From: an uncultured Prochlorococcus sp.
GTDB taxonomy: Bacteria > Cyanobacteriota > Cyanobacteriia > PCC-6307 > Cyanobiaceae
DNA: 64,000 nt
Assembly (NCBI RefSeq): GCF_902522795.1
Contig: NZ_CABYWZ010000004.1
Coordinates: 1-64,000, forward strand
Direction of reading: 5' to 3'
The notes beneath the pieces were generated by a model. That model was given only the letters and a program-made list of their open reading frames with translations. It had not been told where the DNA came from and ran no database searches. Shown here piece after piece: positions 21,296 to 30,930 of the stretch. Each line of letters opens with the position of its first letter. Position 1 is the stretch's first letter. Made by a program: the position numbers and the translations under genes.

Positions 21296-22723
21296 ATGCT
21301 TAGAAGAGTAATAAATCCTTTCTTATTATTGCCGCTTACTCTAAGTATGAATACATTTAATGTTCTATCGAAAGAAACAAAAAATTACATTGATAATGTT
21401 TTAGAAGAAAAATCAAATATTACTTTGGTTGATTATCAAGAAATAGAAAAACTTGTATTAAATAATCAAGAATTAAAATCATTACAAAACCGAGCAGTCT
21501 CTGCAAGCTTTAATCTTACCAGTCAAATTGCAAAAAGATACCCAACCTTAGATTTTCAAGCCAATGGGTTACCAAAATATGTTGTAGGTAAAAACTACAA
21601 TAGCAATTCACCTACTTTAAAAACATCACAATTTACGGCTAATCCCTCCCTGAATATTAAATGGGATGTAATTGCCCCGCTAAGAGGATCTGAAATTAAA
21701 ATCGCTAAAACAAATTACAAAATTGCAGAAAATAATTATAAGATTAAGAAAAAAGATTTAATTCAAGAAGCAAGAGTCAGATATCACAAATACAAAAAGT
21801 CATATCAAGATATTCAAAATAAAATATTCACACTTGATTTATCAATTACAAGTTTAGAAAATGCTAAAGCGAAGCTAGATGCTGGAATTGGTACAAAATT
21901 TGAAGTTCTTGAAGCAGAAGCTCAACTTTCTCGAGATCAACAATCACTTAATGAAAAGAAAGTAGAACATGAAATTAATAAAATTTCTCTTAAAGAGATT
22001 CTTAATATTAAGGGAGATTTCGAAACTAATAAAGAGCAAAATCTTATAGGTTTTTGGAATCATAAATTGAATAAGAATATTAATGAGGGTCTAGATAAAA
22101 ATCTTTCCTTAAAAAACCTCATTCTTCAAAAATCAATCAAAAAGAGCCAAGCAGAGAGCTTTTTAGCTCAAAATAAGCCAAATATCTATATCAGTAATTC
22201 ATTATCTAGTACATTTTCAAAGGGTGACTCTCTAGCAACTAATATCGACTCTGAAAAATCTGGATCTAATTATACAAATACCATAAGTCTAAATTTTGCA
22301 TGGAGTATTTTTGACGGCGGACAAAATAAAAACTCCTACAAATCAAAAATAGCAGATGCAGAATCCGAAAAATATGCTTATGAAAATCTTAAAAATGTTT
22401 TAACCACAAGTATTAGTAAAGCCTATCTAAATCTTAAATTAAGTGAAGAAAAAATAATCTCTACTCTTAAAGAAATTGAATCTAGCAAAGAGTCTGTAAG
22501 GCTTTCCAGACTGAGATATGATGTCGGAATATCAACTCTAAAAGATGTTCTTGTTAGGCAAAGTGAATTAAGTAATGCAAAATCAAAAAATATTAATGCA
22601 ATATATAATTACAATCTGAATATAGATGATTTAGAAAGATTAACTTTCCTTGATAAAAGTAAAAATTGTTTAGGAAGTAAAAATACTAAAATTAAGGATG
22701 CAGAATCTATTTGCGATATATAA
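21296..22723 (+). CDS. TolC-like outer membrane efflux protein
   Basis: Long coiled-coil repeats, LDAGIGTKFEVLEAEAQLSRDQQ and RYDVGISTLKDVLVRQSEL. Confidence 0.85.
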   Translation: MLRRVINPFLLLPLTLSMNTFNVLSKETKNYIDNVLEEKSNITLVDYQEIEKLVLNNQELKSLQNRAVSASFNLTSQIAKRYPTLDFQANGLPKYVVGKNYNSNSPTLKTSQFTANPSLNIKWDVIAPLRGSEIKIAKTNYKIAENNYKIKKKDLIQEARVRYHKYKKSYQDIQNKIFTLDLSITSLENAKAKLDAGIGTKFEVLEAEAQLSRDQQSLNEKKVEHEINKISLKEILNIKGDFETNKEQNLIGFWNHKLNKNINEGLDKNLSLKNLILQKSIKKSQAESFLAQNKPNIYISNSLSSTFSKGDSLATNIDSEKSGSNYTNTISLNFAWSIFDGGQNKNSYKSKIADAESEKYAYENLKNVLTTSISKAYLNLKLSEEKIISTLKEIESSKESVRLSRLRYDVGISTLKDVLVRQSELSNAKSKNINAIYNYNLNIDDLERLTFLDKSKNCLGSKNTKIKDAESICDI

Positions 22724-22725
22724 AA

Positions 22726-23526
22726 ATGAATCCACCAAATTTAACTAATAAGCAACTACGTGAATTAGATTCATTATTTGAATTGGTTAGTGAACGTCAA
22801 ATAAAAGATTTTGGAAATATTAGCGCTTGCAATAAAGCAGATGGATCATTATTAACAAGTTGTGATTTATGGAGTGACAAAACAATTGTAGATGGCTTAG
22901 CTTCAATAGCTCCAGGTGAAGGCGTCCTTAGTGAAGAAGGACAAAAGTTAATTCCAAATTCAAAAGCTTACTGGGTGGTCGATCCACTCGATGGGACAAC
23001 AAATTTTGCTGCAGGTATTCCTTACTGGTCTATTTCTGTAGCAAGGTTTGTTGATAGTAAACCACAATCTTCTTTTTTAATAATTCCTACATTGAAAAAA
23101 AAGTTTGTATCCATAAAAGGTAAAGGGGTTTGGTTAAATAACAAGAAAATTGATCCTAGCCAAAATAATCGTCAAAGTGAATGCGTTTCTTTATGTAGTA
23201 GATCAATAAAAATTTTACAAAAAAAACCAAACTCCGTATTTCCTGGAAAAATCAGACTTTTAGGAGTATCGAGTTTAAATCTTACGAGTGTAGCGATGGG
23301 ACAAACTTTCGGAGCAATAGAATCAACCCCTAAGATATGGGATATTGCAGCAGCCTGGCTGCTATTAGAAGAACTCAATTGTTCTTTAGAGTGGTTAGAA
23401 ACAGATCCTTTAAAATTAGTTTCAGGAATAGACTTGAGCGATGTTAATTTTCCATTAATTGCTTGTAGATCTATTGAAAAATTTGAAATTTTAAAGCCAT
23501 GGGGCAATCTATTATTAGCAAAATAG
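22726..23526 (+). CDS. inositol monophosphatase family protein
   Basis: SEEGQ, WVVDPLDGTTNFAAGIPYWSISVA, IWDIAAAWLLLEE; ATG at 22726 preferred over 22711. Confidence 0.88.
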   Translation: MNPPNLTNKQLRELDSLFELVSERQIKDFGNISACNKADGSLLTSCDLWSDKTIVDGLASIAPGEGVLSEEGQKLIPNSKAYWVVDPLDGTTNFAAGIPYWSISVARFVDSKPQSSFLIIPTLKKKFVSIKGKGVWLNNKKIDPSQNNRQSECVSLCSRSIKILQKKPNSVFPGKIRLLGVSSLNLTSVAMGQTFGAIESTPKIWDIAAAWLLLEELNCSLEWLETDPLKLVSGIDLSDVNFPLIACRSIEKFEILKPWGNLLLAK

Positions 23527-23601
23527 TTATATCGTAAATAAAAAATTTCTTGAAAAATTTCTTAATCAGATACAATAAAAATTGAGTAAATAAATAAATA
23601 T

Positions 23602-24531
23602 TTGAAGAAAATTAATATGCAGAGAAGTTCAACATGGATTCTGAAAAGTTTATGGGGAGCTTGTGAGCGATGGAGCAAATCTGATTGTGTTGATTTAAGC
23701 GCTGCATTTGCATACTACACACTTCAATCATTTTTTCCGATCCTTCTAATTTCTCTTTCAATAGCTTCATGGTTCCTAGGAAAACAAGAAGGATTAGATC
23801 AACAAATAATTACCATTGCTGCTCAGCTTTTACCTCCTTCAGTAGTTGAGTTAGTAGAGACAACATTATTTAATTTGATAGATCAAGGCTTTGGGGCAGG
23901 AATTCTTGGGGCTATGTTTTTGCTTTTCACAGCAGGAAATGCATATCTATCTCTTCAAAGAGGTTCGGATAGGCTTTGGGAGGACGAAATTCCTTCTAAA
24001 AAAGTTAACGCTGCTTGGAGAGTGCAAGCTTCGAAGTTTCTCCGAAATAGAGTTGAAGCCTTTTTAATAGTATTCTTTATTGGTTTTTTAATGGTACTAG
24101 ATCAAATTAGTGCAAATCTTAGGATGATCCCAAGTAACGTTTTAGAAAATCTTTCAAAATCTAATAATTTTATTTCTGATTTATTATTAAAGTTGCCGTT
24201 ATTACAAGTTGGTCAGTTTGCAATACCCCTAATTGGCTTTAGTTTAATGGCTCTTTTATTACAAGCACTTTTACCCAGTAGAAAAGTTCCATTGAAACCA
24301 CTGTTACCTGGATCTTTTCTTATTGGAATTGGCCTAACCACTTTGAACCTAGCAGTAAGTAAAAGTATTCTCTCACTTGGAGTAAGATTTCAAGCATACG
24401 GTTTCATTGGAGGTTTTCTAGTACTTACTTTGTGGGTATGGCTATTAGGAGTAATTTTATATTTTGGACAGTGTTGGAGCGTAGTAATTGCTAGTATGAC
24501 TTTAGAAAATAAAAAAAGAAATTTTAGATAA
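23602..24531 (+). CDS. YihY/BrkB family membrane protein
   Basis: DLSAAFAYYTLQSFFPILLISLSI, YGFIGGFLVLTLWVWLLGVILYFG. Confidence 0.85.
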   Translation: MKKINMQRSSTWILKSLWGACERWSKSDCVDLSAAFAYYTLQSFFPILLISLSIASWFLGKQEGLDQQIITIAAQLLPPSVVELVETTLFNLIDQGFGAGILGAMFLLFTAGNAYLSLQRGSDRLWEDEIPSKKVNAAWRVQASKFLRNRVEAFLIVFFIGFLMVLDQISANLRMIPSNVLENLSKSNNFISDLLLKLPLLQVGQFAIPLIGFSLMALLLQALLPSRKVPLKPLLPGSFLIGIGLTTLNLAVSKSILSLGVRFQAYGFIGGFLVLTLWVWLLGVILYFGQCWSVVIASMTLENKKRNFR

Positions 24532-24542
24532 GGATAACTAAG

Positions 24543-24884
24543 GTGAATTATTTTCTTAAAGCTAATAAAAATCTTCTTACCTACTCATTAATCATACTTT
24601 TCGTTATTCCAATTTTTGGATTTAACTTTTTCATTGGCTTAGTTGGAAATGTTCTACTTCTTTTATTTTTAATTCCTCTTCTATTATTAATTTTGGTGTT
24701 TATGAGTTTTAACTCTTATAAATCTAAGATTAATACATGCAGTAATTGTGGGGCAATATCATTAGGTTTAAGTAAAACCTGCATGAATTGCGGTGCAGAT
24801 TTAGAAAATATTAATAATAAAAATCAATTAGATAAAAAGGCTAGTGCAAGTACCATTGATGTGCAAGCAGAAGAAATCAAGTAA
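24543..24884 (+). CDS. small membrane protein with C-terminal zinc ribbon
   Basis: Two TMs then CSNCGAISLGLSKTCMNCG. Confidence 0.6.
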   Translation: MNYFLKANKNLLTYSLIILFVIPIFGFNFFIGLVGNVLLLLFLIPLLLLILVFMSFNSYKSKINTCSNCGAISLGLSKTCMNCGADLENINNKNQLDKKASASTIDVQAEEIK

Positions 24885-24888
24885 AGTA

Positions 24889-25035
24889 TTAACCTATTCC
24901 AATTTGTCGAAGAATACTTTGTCCAGTAATTAATTCAGTACCAAGTCCAATCAAAATACCCATCATTGCCATACGGCCATTCCAAGTTTCTGCAAAATTT
25001 ACAAAGCCAAATCTTGGTTGATTGTCTTTATTCAT
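24889..25035 (-). CDS. hli: high-light-inducible protein (HLIP, single CAB helix)
   Basis: 48-aa ORF MNKDNQPRFGFVNFAETWNGRMAMMGILIGLGTELITGQSILRQIGIG with ExxNGRxAMxG; absent from ORF track. Confidence 0.9.
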   Translation of the reverse strand: MNKDNQPRFGFVNFAETWNGRMAMMGILIGLGTELITGQSILRQIGIG

Positions 25036-25104
25036 AATTAACTAAATTATCTATCAAATTATTTTAACGTTTTAAGGAAGATTTTATGAAAAATAATAAA
25101 TTAT

Positions 25105-25488
25105 TTATTTAACATGTCTTACACCATCAACAGGTCGATATTCATCTCCAGTTAATTCCTCATATACAATGGCCGGTAATCCTGTATCAAACATTGTTTG
25201 CAATGCTTCTTTTAACATAGGATTCCAACCTCCAGTACTAACTTTGCCATGTCTTACAGTCCAGTCCCAAGTCCCTTGAAGATCTCTGGGGAGTCTACCT
25301 TCTCTATCTCTTCGCGCGACTAAGTCTAAAGATTCAACTATACCAACAATAACTGGGTTTTTACCGTAAGAAGGAGTTAGGCTTAATTCAAGTCTCACTG
25401 GATCTTCTTTAACCATTTTTAAACGAAATCTTGGTGGCAATTTGAGAGATCTTATTACCACTGAAACAATTTTTGTTCTTAATTCCAA
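25105..25488 (-). CDS. conserved cyanobacterial protein, function unknown
   Basis: Well-formed ORF, GTWDWTVRHGKVSTGGWNPMLKEAL. Confidence 0.6.
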   Translation of the reverse strand: MELRTKIVSVVIRSLKLPPRFRLKMVKEDPVRLELSLTPSYGKNPVIVGIVESLDLVARRDREGRLPRDLQGTWDWTVRHGKVSTGGWNPMLKEALQTMFDTGLPAIVYEELTGDEYRPVDGVRHVK

Positions 25489-25513
25489 ATTTTTTTCCTT
25501 AGATGTATTTTGA

Positions 25514-25777
25514 TTAATCAGTTGTTGAGCCTTTTTCTTCTAATGAAGAGTCATTATCGTTGGAAAATCTTACAGTTAATAGCTCCTCTTCTGTTATGTT
25601 ACCTGATTTATCTAAAAGTTCTGGATGTATTGTGTACTTTTTTTGTTTAAAACTGGAAGTACTTAAACGTTTCTTTTTATTATCGGATATACCCCAGCCA
25701 TTAGACATTACTTTAAAAGCTTTCCACACTAAATAAGTTAAGGCCGCAGAATATATAATTGGAAATAGAATAGTCAT
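25514..25777 (-). CDS. DUF2973-like small membrane protein
   Basis: N-terminal TM and HPELLDKSGNITEEELLTVRF motif. Confidence 0.7.
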   Translation of the reverse strand: MTILFPIIYSAALTYLVWKAFKVMSNGWGISDNKKKRLSTSSFKQKKYTIHPELLDKSGNITEEELLTVRFSNDNDSSLEEKGSTTD

Positions 25778-25949
25778 TGGACTTATAAATTAATTTGATA
25801 TATTTTTAATATCATAGCCCGAAAAAAAGAAATTTAGCTATTTTAAGTCACTAAATTATTCTCTAGAATCAATTAATTAAATTACTAGTTAAATTTAAAT
25901 TCCACTTGTATGGTGGAATAAATTCCCGAATAACATTAAAAAATCAAAA

Positions 25950-27071
25950 TTGAAAATATACTTCCAAAAGCTATTACTAATCATCTCATTAATTCCAGTA
26001 GGCATTATGTATCCCGCAAAAGTAATATCACAGCCATTAAGCAAACCAAAAATTAATGAAGTTAGTTTATTTTCAAACAAATCTTTCATAACTAAAGCTG
26101 TAGAAAGAACCGGTGCAGCTGTGGTGACAATTGATACTCAAAGATATGTTAAAAAAAGAAATTTTCCAAGAAATTCTCAACTATTTCTAGATCCATATTT
26201 TGAAAGATTGTTTGGATTAGATTTGCCTAACGAAAATCGACCAAGGATAGAGCAAAACCAAGGCAGTGGATTTATATTTGCAGATGGACTTGTAATGACC
26301 AATGCTCATGTAGTGAATGGATCAGATAAGGTAATTGTTGGTTTAACCAATGGCAAAAAGTTAAATGCTAAACTGATAGGCCAAGACTCTTTTACTGATT
26401 TAGCTGTGCTAAAGATTGAAGGGAAAGGGCCATGGCCAAAAGCAAAATTGGGCGATTCTGCAAAGGTTAAAGTTGGTGATTGGGCTATAGCAGTTGGAAA
26501 TCCATTCGGACTGGAAAATACAGTTACACTTGGTATTATTAGTAATCTAAATAGAAACGTAAGTCAATTAGGAATATACGATAAAAAACTTGAACTGATA
26601 CAAACAGACGCTGCTATTAATCCTGGCAATTCTGGAGGTCCACTGTTGAATAGCGATGGAGAAGTAATTGGAATTAATACGTTGATAAGATCAGGTCCAG
26701 GAGCGGGTTTGAGTTTCGCAATCCCAATTAATAAAGCTAAGGAAATAGCCTATCAACTTTTAAACAATGGTAAAGTAATACATCCTATGATTGGAATTAG
26801 CCTAATAGAAGAAAGTATTTTTGAGAGAAAAAATAATGTCGTAAAAGTTGGATATGTAGTACCGAACAGTCCAGCTGAAAAAAGTGGAATAAAGATAGAT
26901 GATATTTTAATTAAAATAGGCAATAAAGATATTGAAACCGCGTCAGATGTAATAGAACAAATTAGTAAAAATGGTATCAAAAAACAAGTAAATATATTAT
27001 TGAAGCGTAAAAATAAATTTATTAAATTAAAAGTAATGCCAACTGATATTACTAATCTACAAAATAACTAA
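25950..27071 (+). CDS. HtrA/Deg-family serine protease with PDZ domain
   Basis: TNAHVV, DLAVLKI, NPGNSGGPLLNSDGEVIGINTL, C-terminal PDZ. Confidence 0.93.
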   Translation: MKIYFQKLLLIISLIPVGIMYPAKVISQPLSKPKINEVSLFSNKSFITKAVERTGAAVVTIDTQRYVKKRNFPRNSQLFLDPYFERLFGLDLPNENRPRIEQNQGSGFIFADGLVMTNAHVVNGSDKVIVGLTNGKKLNAKLIGQDSFTDLAVLKIEGKGPWPKAKLGDSAKVKVGDWAIAVGNPFGLENTVTLGIISNLNRNVSQLGIYDKKLELIQTDAAINPGNSGGPLLNSDGEVIGINTLIRSGPGAGLSFAIPINKAKEIAYQLLNNGKVIHPMIGISLIEESIFERKNNVVKVGYVVPNSPAEKSGIKIDDILIKIGNKDIETASDVIEQISKNGIKKQVNILLKRKNKFIKLKVMPTDITNLQNN

Positions 27072-27076
27072 AAAAT

Positions 27077-27219
27077 TTAATTGTCATTCCGTTTAAGTAT
27101 TTCCACACATCTAGAAATACATCTACCATCCTTATATCGCAAGAAGTAATGCATTCAAAATAACTTTCAATAGGATCAGAAATTTGAAAATGTTTTTCTT
27201 GGAAATCGAAATTTTTCAT
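27077..27219 (-). pseudogene. small CX3C...CX3C protein gene with apparent 1-nt deletion
   Basis: Frame 1: MKNFDFQEKHFQISDPIESYFECITSCDI; after a shift near 27130-27134 frame 2 continues KDGRCISRCVEILKRNDN*. Uncorrected ORF runs to 27052 with an unrelated tail. Confidence 0.5.
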
Positions 27220-27328
27220 TTAAACTATTAAAACCTATTTTGTATTTTAAGATTAATTAAGGACGGTCAACTATGTAAAGATAAATGAGTGATCTTACTT
27301 AGCCAATTGTGAATTTTATAAAAATTAA

Positions 27329-28954
27329 TCAAATTTTTTGGCTTTGAGTTTTTTCTAAAAAATATTCGTAATTACCATCATATGATAATAACTTTGAATC
27401 TTTAATTTCAATAATTCTATTTGCAACCTTTGAAATAAAATACCGATCATGAGAAATGATTAATAATGAACCTTTATAATTTTTAATTGCTAATTCTAAG
27501 TTTTCCTTAGATTGCAGATCCAAATGATTAGTTGGTTCGTCCAAAAGAAGGAAATTACTAGGATTAATAATCATGAGCGCCAATGCTAATCTTGCCTTTT
27601 CTCCCCCACTGAGTTGTTTAATATATTTAAAAACAGTTTCATTTTGAAAGCCAAAACCCCCTAAAAATGTTCTAACTTTTTTTTGGGACCATTCTGGAGA
27701 CTTTTTACATATTAAATCAATAACCCTTTCTTCAAGTGAAAGTGCTTCAGCCTGATTCTGTTCATAATAGCTAGTAATTATATTATGTTTACCAAGATTA
27801 ATTTCTCCAATTTCAGGAGATATTTTTTTCATAATAATTTTAAGTAATGTAGATTTGCCGCAGCCATTAGGTCCCAATATTGCTATTTTCTCCCCAGAAG
27901 AAATCTTTAAATTAATATCTAAAAAAAGAATTTTATCCTCAAAACTATGAGACAAATTTTTTATATTTAGAACTATTTTTCCTGAGCGAGGGCATTCTGG
28001 AAAATTAAAAACAGGACTTTTTGATTGTGCTACAGGAGCCTCAATTTTAGAAATCTTTTTTAATTGTTTTTCTCTACTCTTTGCTTGAGAACTTCTAGTT
28101 GCACTAGCTCTAAATCTATCTATATACCTCTTCTGTAACTCAATTTCTTTTTGTTGTAATTGATATGCCTTATTTTGTGATTCTTCATTCAAAGATTTCT
28201 GTTCAACAAAAAAAGAATAGTTCCCATTATACGTTTCAGATGTTCCTCTATCTACAAAAATTATTTTTTTACATAATTTATCTAAAAAATATCTATCATG
28301 ACTAATTATAATAACCGCAATTTTAAGCGATGATAGATATTCTTCCAACCAAAAAATAGTTTCTAAATCTAAATGATTGGTTGGTTCATCCAGCAAAAGT
28401 AAATCAGGTTTTTGTAAGATTATTTTTCCAAGTGCAACTTTCATCTGCCAACCACCTGAGAAATTACCAACTAATTTGTCAGCATCTTCTATAGAAAAGC
28501 CTAATTTTGGTAATATTTTTTCTACATCAGATTGCATTTGATAACCACCTAAAGCTTCAAATTTTGCTTGATATTTTGAGAGTTGATTTACAAAAATTTC
28601 AAGTTCATCGGAATTTGTTTTTATATCCAACGATTTCATTTTATTCTCAATTTCTAAAAGTTTAATAGCAACAATTTGTATATCTTTGAAAGAACTTTCT
28701 AATTCCTGTCTCACTGAAAAATTCAAATTACAATCAAATTCTTGCTTTAAATGGGCAATTTTAGGATTTCCCTCTTTGATGATCGTTCCACTTGTTTGCT
28801 CTTCCTCTCCAATTAAAATCTTAAATTGAGTTGATTTACCTGCACCATTAGAACCAACTAAGCCAACTTTTTCTCCTTTCTTAATCTCCCAACTAATATT
28901 TTTTAAAACAACATCTGTAGAATAAATTTTGCTTACACCTTCAAATCTAATCAC
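27329..28954 (-). CDS. ABC-F family ATPase
   Basis: Two P-loops (GSNGAGKST, GPNGCGKST), LSGGEKARLALAL, LLLDEPTNHLDL twice; no TM segments. Confidence 0.92.
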   Translation of the reverse strand: MIRFEGVSKIYSTDVVLKNISWEIKKGEKVGLVGSNGAGKSTQFKILIGEEEQTSGTIIKEGNPKIAHLKQEFDCNLNFSVRQELESSFKDIQIVAIKLLEIENKMKSLDIKTNSDELEIFVNQLSKYQAKFEALGGYQMQSDVEKILPKLGFSIEDADKLVGNFSGGWQMKVALGKIILQKPDLLLLDEPTNHLDLETIFWLEEYLSSLKIAVIIISHDRYFLDKLCKKIIFVDRGTSETYNGNYSFFVEQKSLNEESQNKAYQLQQKEIELQKRYIDRFRASATRSSQAKSREKQLKKISKIEAPVAQSKSPVFNFPECPRSGKIVLNIKNLSHSFEDKILFLDINLKISSGEKIAILGPNGCGKSTLLKIIMKKISPEIGEINLGKHNIITSYYEQNQAEALSLEERVIDLICKKSPEWSQKKVRTFLGGFGFQNETVFKYIKQLSGGEKARLALALMIINPSNFLLLDEPTNHLDLQSKENLELAIKNYKGSLLIISHDRYFISKVANRIIEIKDSKLLSYDGNYEYFLEKTQSQKI

Positions 28955-29026
28955 TGTTTTAAAAATAGAATTTACAAAATCTGTGGCTTATTTACTAAAA
29001 AATATTTTGTGGAATAAAATTAAATC

Positions 29027-29203
29027 ATGAAAAGAATAGAACAAATTGTAGTGATTTTTATAGCTGCAGCTCTTGCAATTCCAAGTTATTGGTTTTTTTG
29101 GACTTTAGCTGGTGGAGGTGGCTACAACAAAAGAATAAAACCTATTCCTAGTCAAAATAATAATTATTCTAAACCTTTTCCTAAAGACCTCCTCGAGCCT
29201 TGA
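29027..29203 (+). CDS. small membrane protein, unknown
   Basis: 58-aa ORF MKRIEQIVVIFIAAALAIPSYWFFWTLAGGGGYNKRIKPIPSQNNNYSKPFPKDLLEP; absent from ORF track. Confidence 0.55.
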   Translation: MKRIEQIVVIFIAAALAIPSYWFFWTLAGGGGYNKRIKPIPSQNNNYSKPFPKDLLEP

Positions 29204-29411
29204 TTAACCACATTTTAGTTGCCTCATCATCAATAGTACTCAAATATTCAATAACCTCCTCTTTAGTCACAGCAATATTTAACTCGTTTCCAATATCGCA
29301 TATTTTATCTAAGGCTTTTTTAGGATTAGTTAAGGCTGTCATAAACAGACTTTGTTTCTTTTTGGAATCGTTGGCTATTAACTTATAGAGCTTTTCAGCA
29401 TTACTGGACAT
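29181..29411 (-). CDS. Nif11-like leader-type protein (no core peptide)
   Basis: NAEKLYKLIANDSKKKQSLFMTALTNPKKALDKICDIGNELNIAVTKEEVIEYL resembles Nif11 domain; ends KARGGL. Confidence 0.55.
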   Translation of the reverse strand: MSSNAEKLYKLIANDSKKKQSLFMTALTNPKKALDKICDIGNELNIAVTKEEVIEYLSTIDDEATKMWLIKARGGL

Positions 29412-29445
29412 GTTTTTAAAATCTATTTATTAATAGATTATTACT

Positions 29446-29799
29446 TCAAGCTACATTTTGTTCATTATATTTATTATTAGATAAATCATTATCCACATCT
29501 TTTATCTCTTTTGCAGAGGCATCTGCCATACTTCTTGCATCTAAACATAAAACTTTTCTTAGTTTCGCAAAGTTAGCTGCGTGAGACTTTCTACCATCTT
29601 TTTGAGCATAATACTCAGACTGCTGAAGAATATGGTGAAGATGAGTTAACAAATATGGACTAATTACCGCTGATACCAAAACGTCACTATTTTCATTATC
29701 GTGAGAATCTGAATTGACTAATCTTTTTTTCGGTTTATCAATTATCGACCTTTTAGAAGAATCAATTTTTCTTGAATTTTTCATGGGACAATAAAACAA
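29446..29799 (-). CDS. conserved hypothetical protein
   Basis: 117-aa ORF (start may be MKNSRK); divergent from RHH gene. Confidence 0.55.
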   Translation of the reverse strand: MFYCPMKNSRKIDSSKRSIIDKPKKRLVNSDSHDNENSDVLVSAVISPYLLTHLHHILQQSEYYAQKDGRKSHAANFAKLRKVLCLDARSMADASAKEIKDVDNDLSNNKYNEQNVA

Positions 29800-29834
29800 T
29801 TAATTGATACGGACAAAAATTTCCTTACTAATAA

Positions 29835-29871
29835 TATACACAAAGATAGTATCCTTGACTAACTGTGTATA
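29835..29871. promoter_or_regulatory. operator-like inverted repeat TATACACA-N21-TGTGTATA in divergent promoter region
   Basis: Perfect 8-bp arms at 29835-29842 and 29864-29871, with imperfect extension outwards (TTACTAATAA / ACTAATAAGT flanks). Confidence 0.4.
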
Positions 29872-29901
29872 CTAATAAGTAACAGTTATCAACTTTGACA
29901 C

Positions 29902-30204
29902 ATGGCTACCCGCCAAAACTCAACTAATGGGAAGCCAAAATCCCCCAGAATTCAAGTAGTCCTTCCAGAATTAATATGTGAGCAATTAACTCTTTTGGCC
30001 GACAATGAATCTAGGACAGTAAGTAATATGGCAAAAGTGTTAATACAAGAGGGTATAAAAAAATATTTCGAAAAAGAAATTAAATCACCTATTTCAGAAA
30101 CTAATTTAAATACTGATAAATTTAGAGATGAACTTGAAAAACAAAGTGTCAGAAGATTAAAAAGAGCACCTCAAAGGATAAGATACTATAAAAAATCTGA
30201 TTAA
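29902..30204 (+). CDS. ribbon-helix-helix (CopG/Arc-like) DNA-binding protein
   Basis: PRIQVVLPELICEQLTLLADNESRTVSNMAKVLIQEGIKKYF. Confidence 0.75.
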   Translation: MATRQNSTNGKPKSPRIQVVLPELICEQLTLLADNESRTVSNMAKVLIQEGIKKYFEKEIKSPISETNLNTDKFRDELEKQSVRRLKRAPQRIRYYKKSD

Positions 30205-30208
30205 AAGA

Positions 30209-30928
30209 TTAATTCTGAGGCAATTTCTGTAAATCAGCGGTTTTTCCCATTACTACCAAAATATTTCCTCTTTCTAAGATATATTTTGCTGGAGGATTAA
30301 CTGTTAACTCTTCAGCAGGTCCTGCTGCAAGGACATTAACCAAATAATTTTTCCTCAAATTCAAATCTCTCAAGGATCTTCCAATAAATTCCTCTGGAAC
30401 AGTTATTTCATCTATACCAGTTTGGTTATCGAGTTCCAATCTTTCAATTAGATTTGGTCTAACTAGTTCTAAACCTAATCTCTCACCTTGCATTCTGGAA
30501 GGGAAGACAACTTTATCTGCACCTACCCTTTTTAACATTTTTTCGTGCAAGTCACTCGTTGCTCTTGCTATTACTCTTTTCACTTTGCTGCCTTCACTAT
30601 CTTTAGCAATAAGTGTCGTAGTTATACTTGCTTCAATAGGTTCACTTATACCTACTACAACGGTATTCATTTCAAGAATTCCAGATTCCTTCATAGACTC
30701 TTCGTCAGTACAATCTACAACTCTAGCCTCTATAGAAGGTTCCAATTGCCTCAAATCATCAATAGCTTTTTCCGAATAATCTGCAGCCAAAACATCAGCA
30801 CCATTACTTATAAGTTCTCTACAAACAGCAGTTCCAAATCGTCCAACGCCAACAACTGCAAAAGTGAGGGATTCTTTTTCTCTTTTTTGAGACCACTGCC
30901 ACCAATCAGCCATAATAAACTCAGTCAA
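30209..30928 (-). CDS. TrkA/KtrA-type potassium channel regulatory subunit (RCK/TrkA-N + TrkA-C)
   Basis: FAVVGVGRFGTAVCRELISNGADVLAADYSEKAID; TrkA-C domain. Confidence 0.88.
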   Translation of the reverse strand: MTEFIMADWWQWSQKREKESLTFAVVGVGRFGTAVCRELISNGADVLAADYSEKAIDDLRQLEPSIEARVVDCTDEESMKESGILEMNTVVVGISEPIEASITTTLIAKDSEGSKVKRVIARATSDLHEKMLKRVGADKVVFPSRMQGERLGLELVRPNLIERLELDNQTGIDEITVPEEFIGRSLRDLNLRKNYLVNVLAAGPAEELTVNPPAKYILERGNILVVMGKTADLQKLPQN

Positions 30929-30930
30929 TC

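Noticed and set aside
23545-23565. Short direct repeat AAATTTCTTGA/AAATTTCTTAA
   Set aside because: Expected by chance at this AT content.
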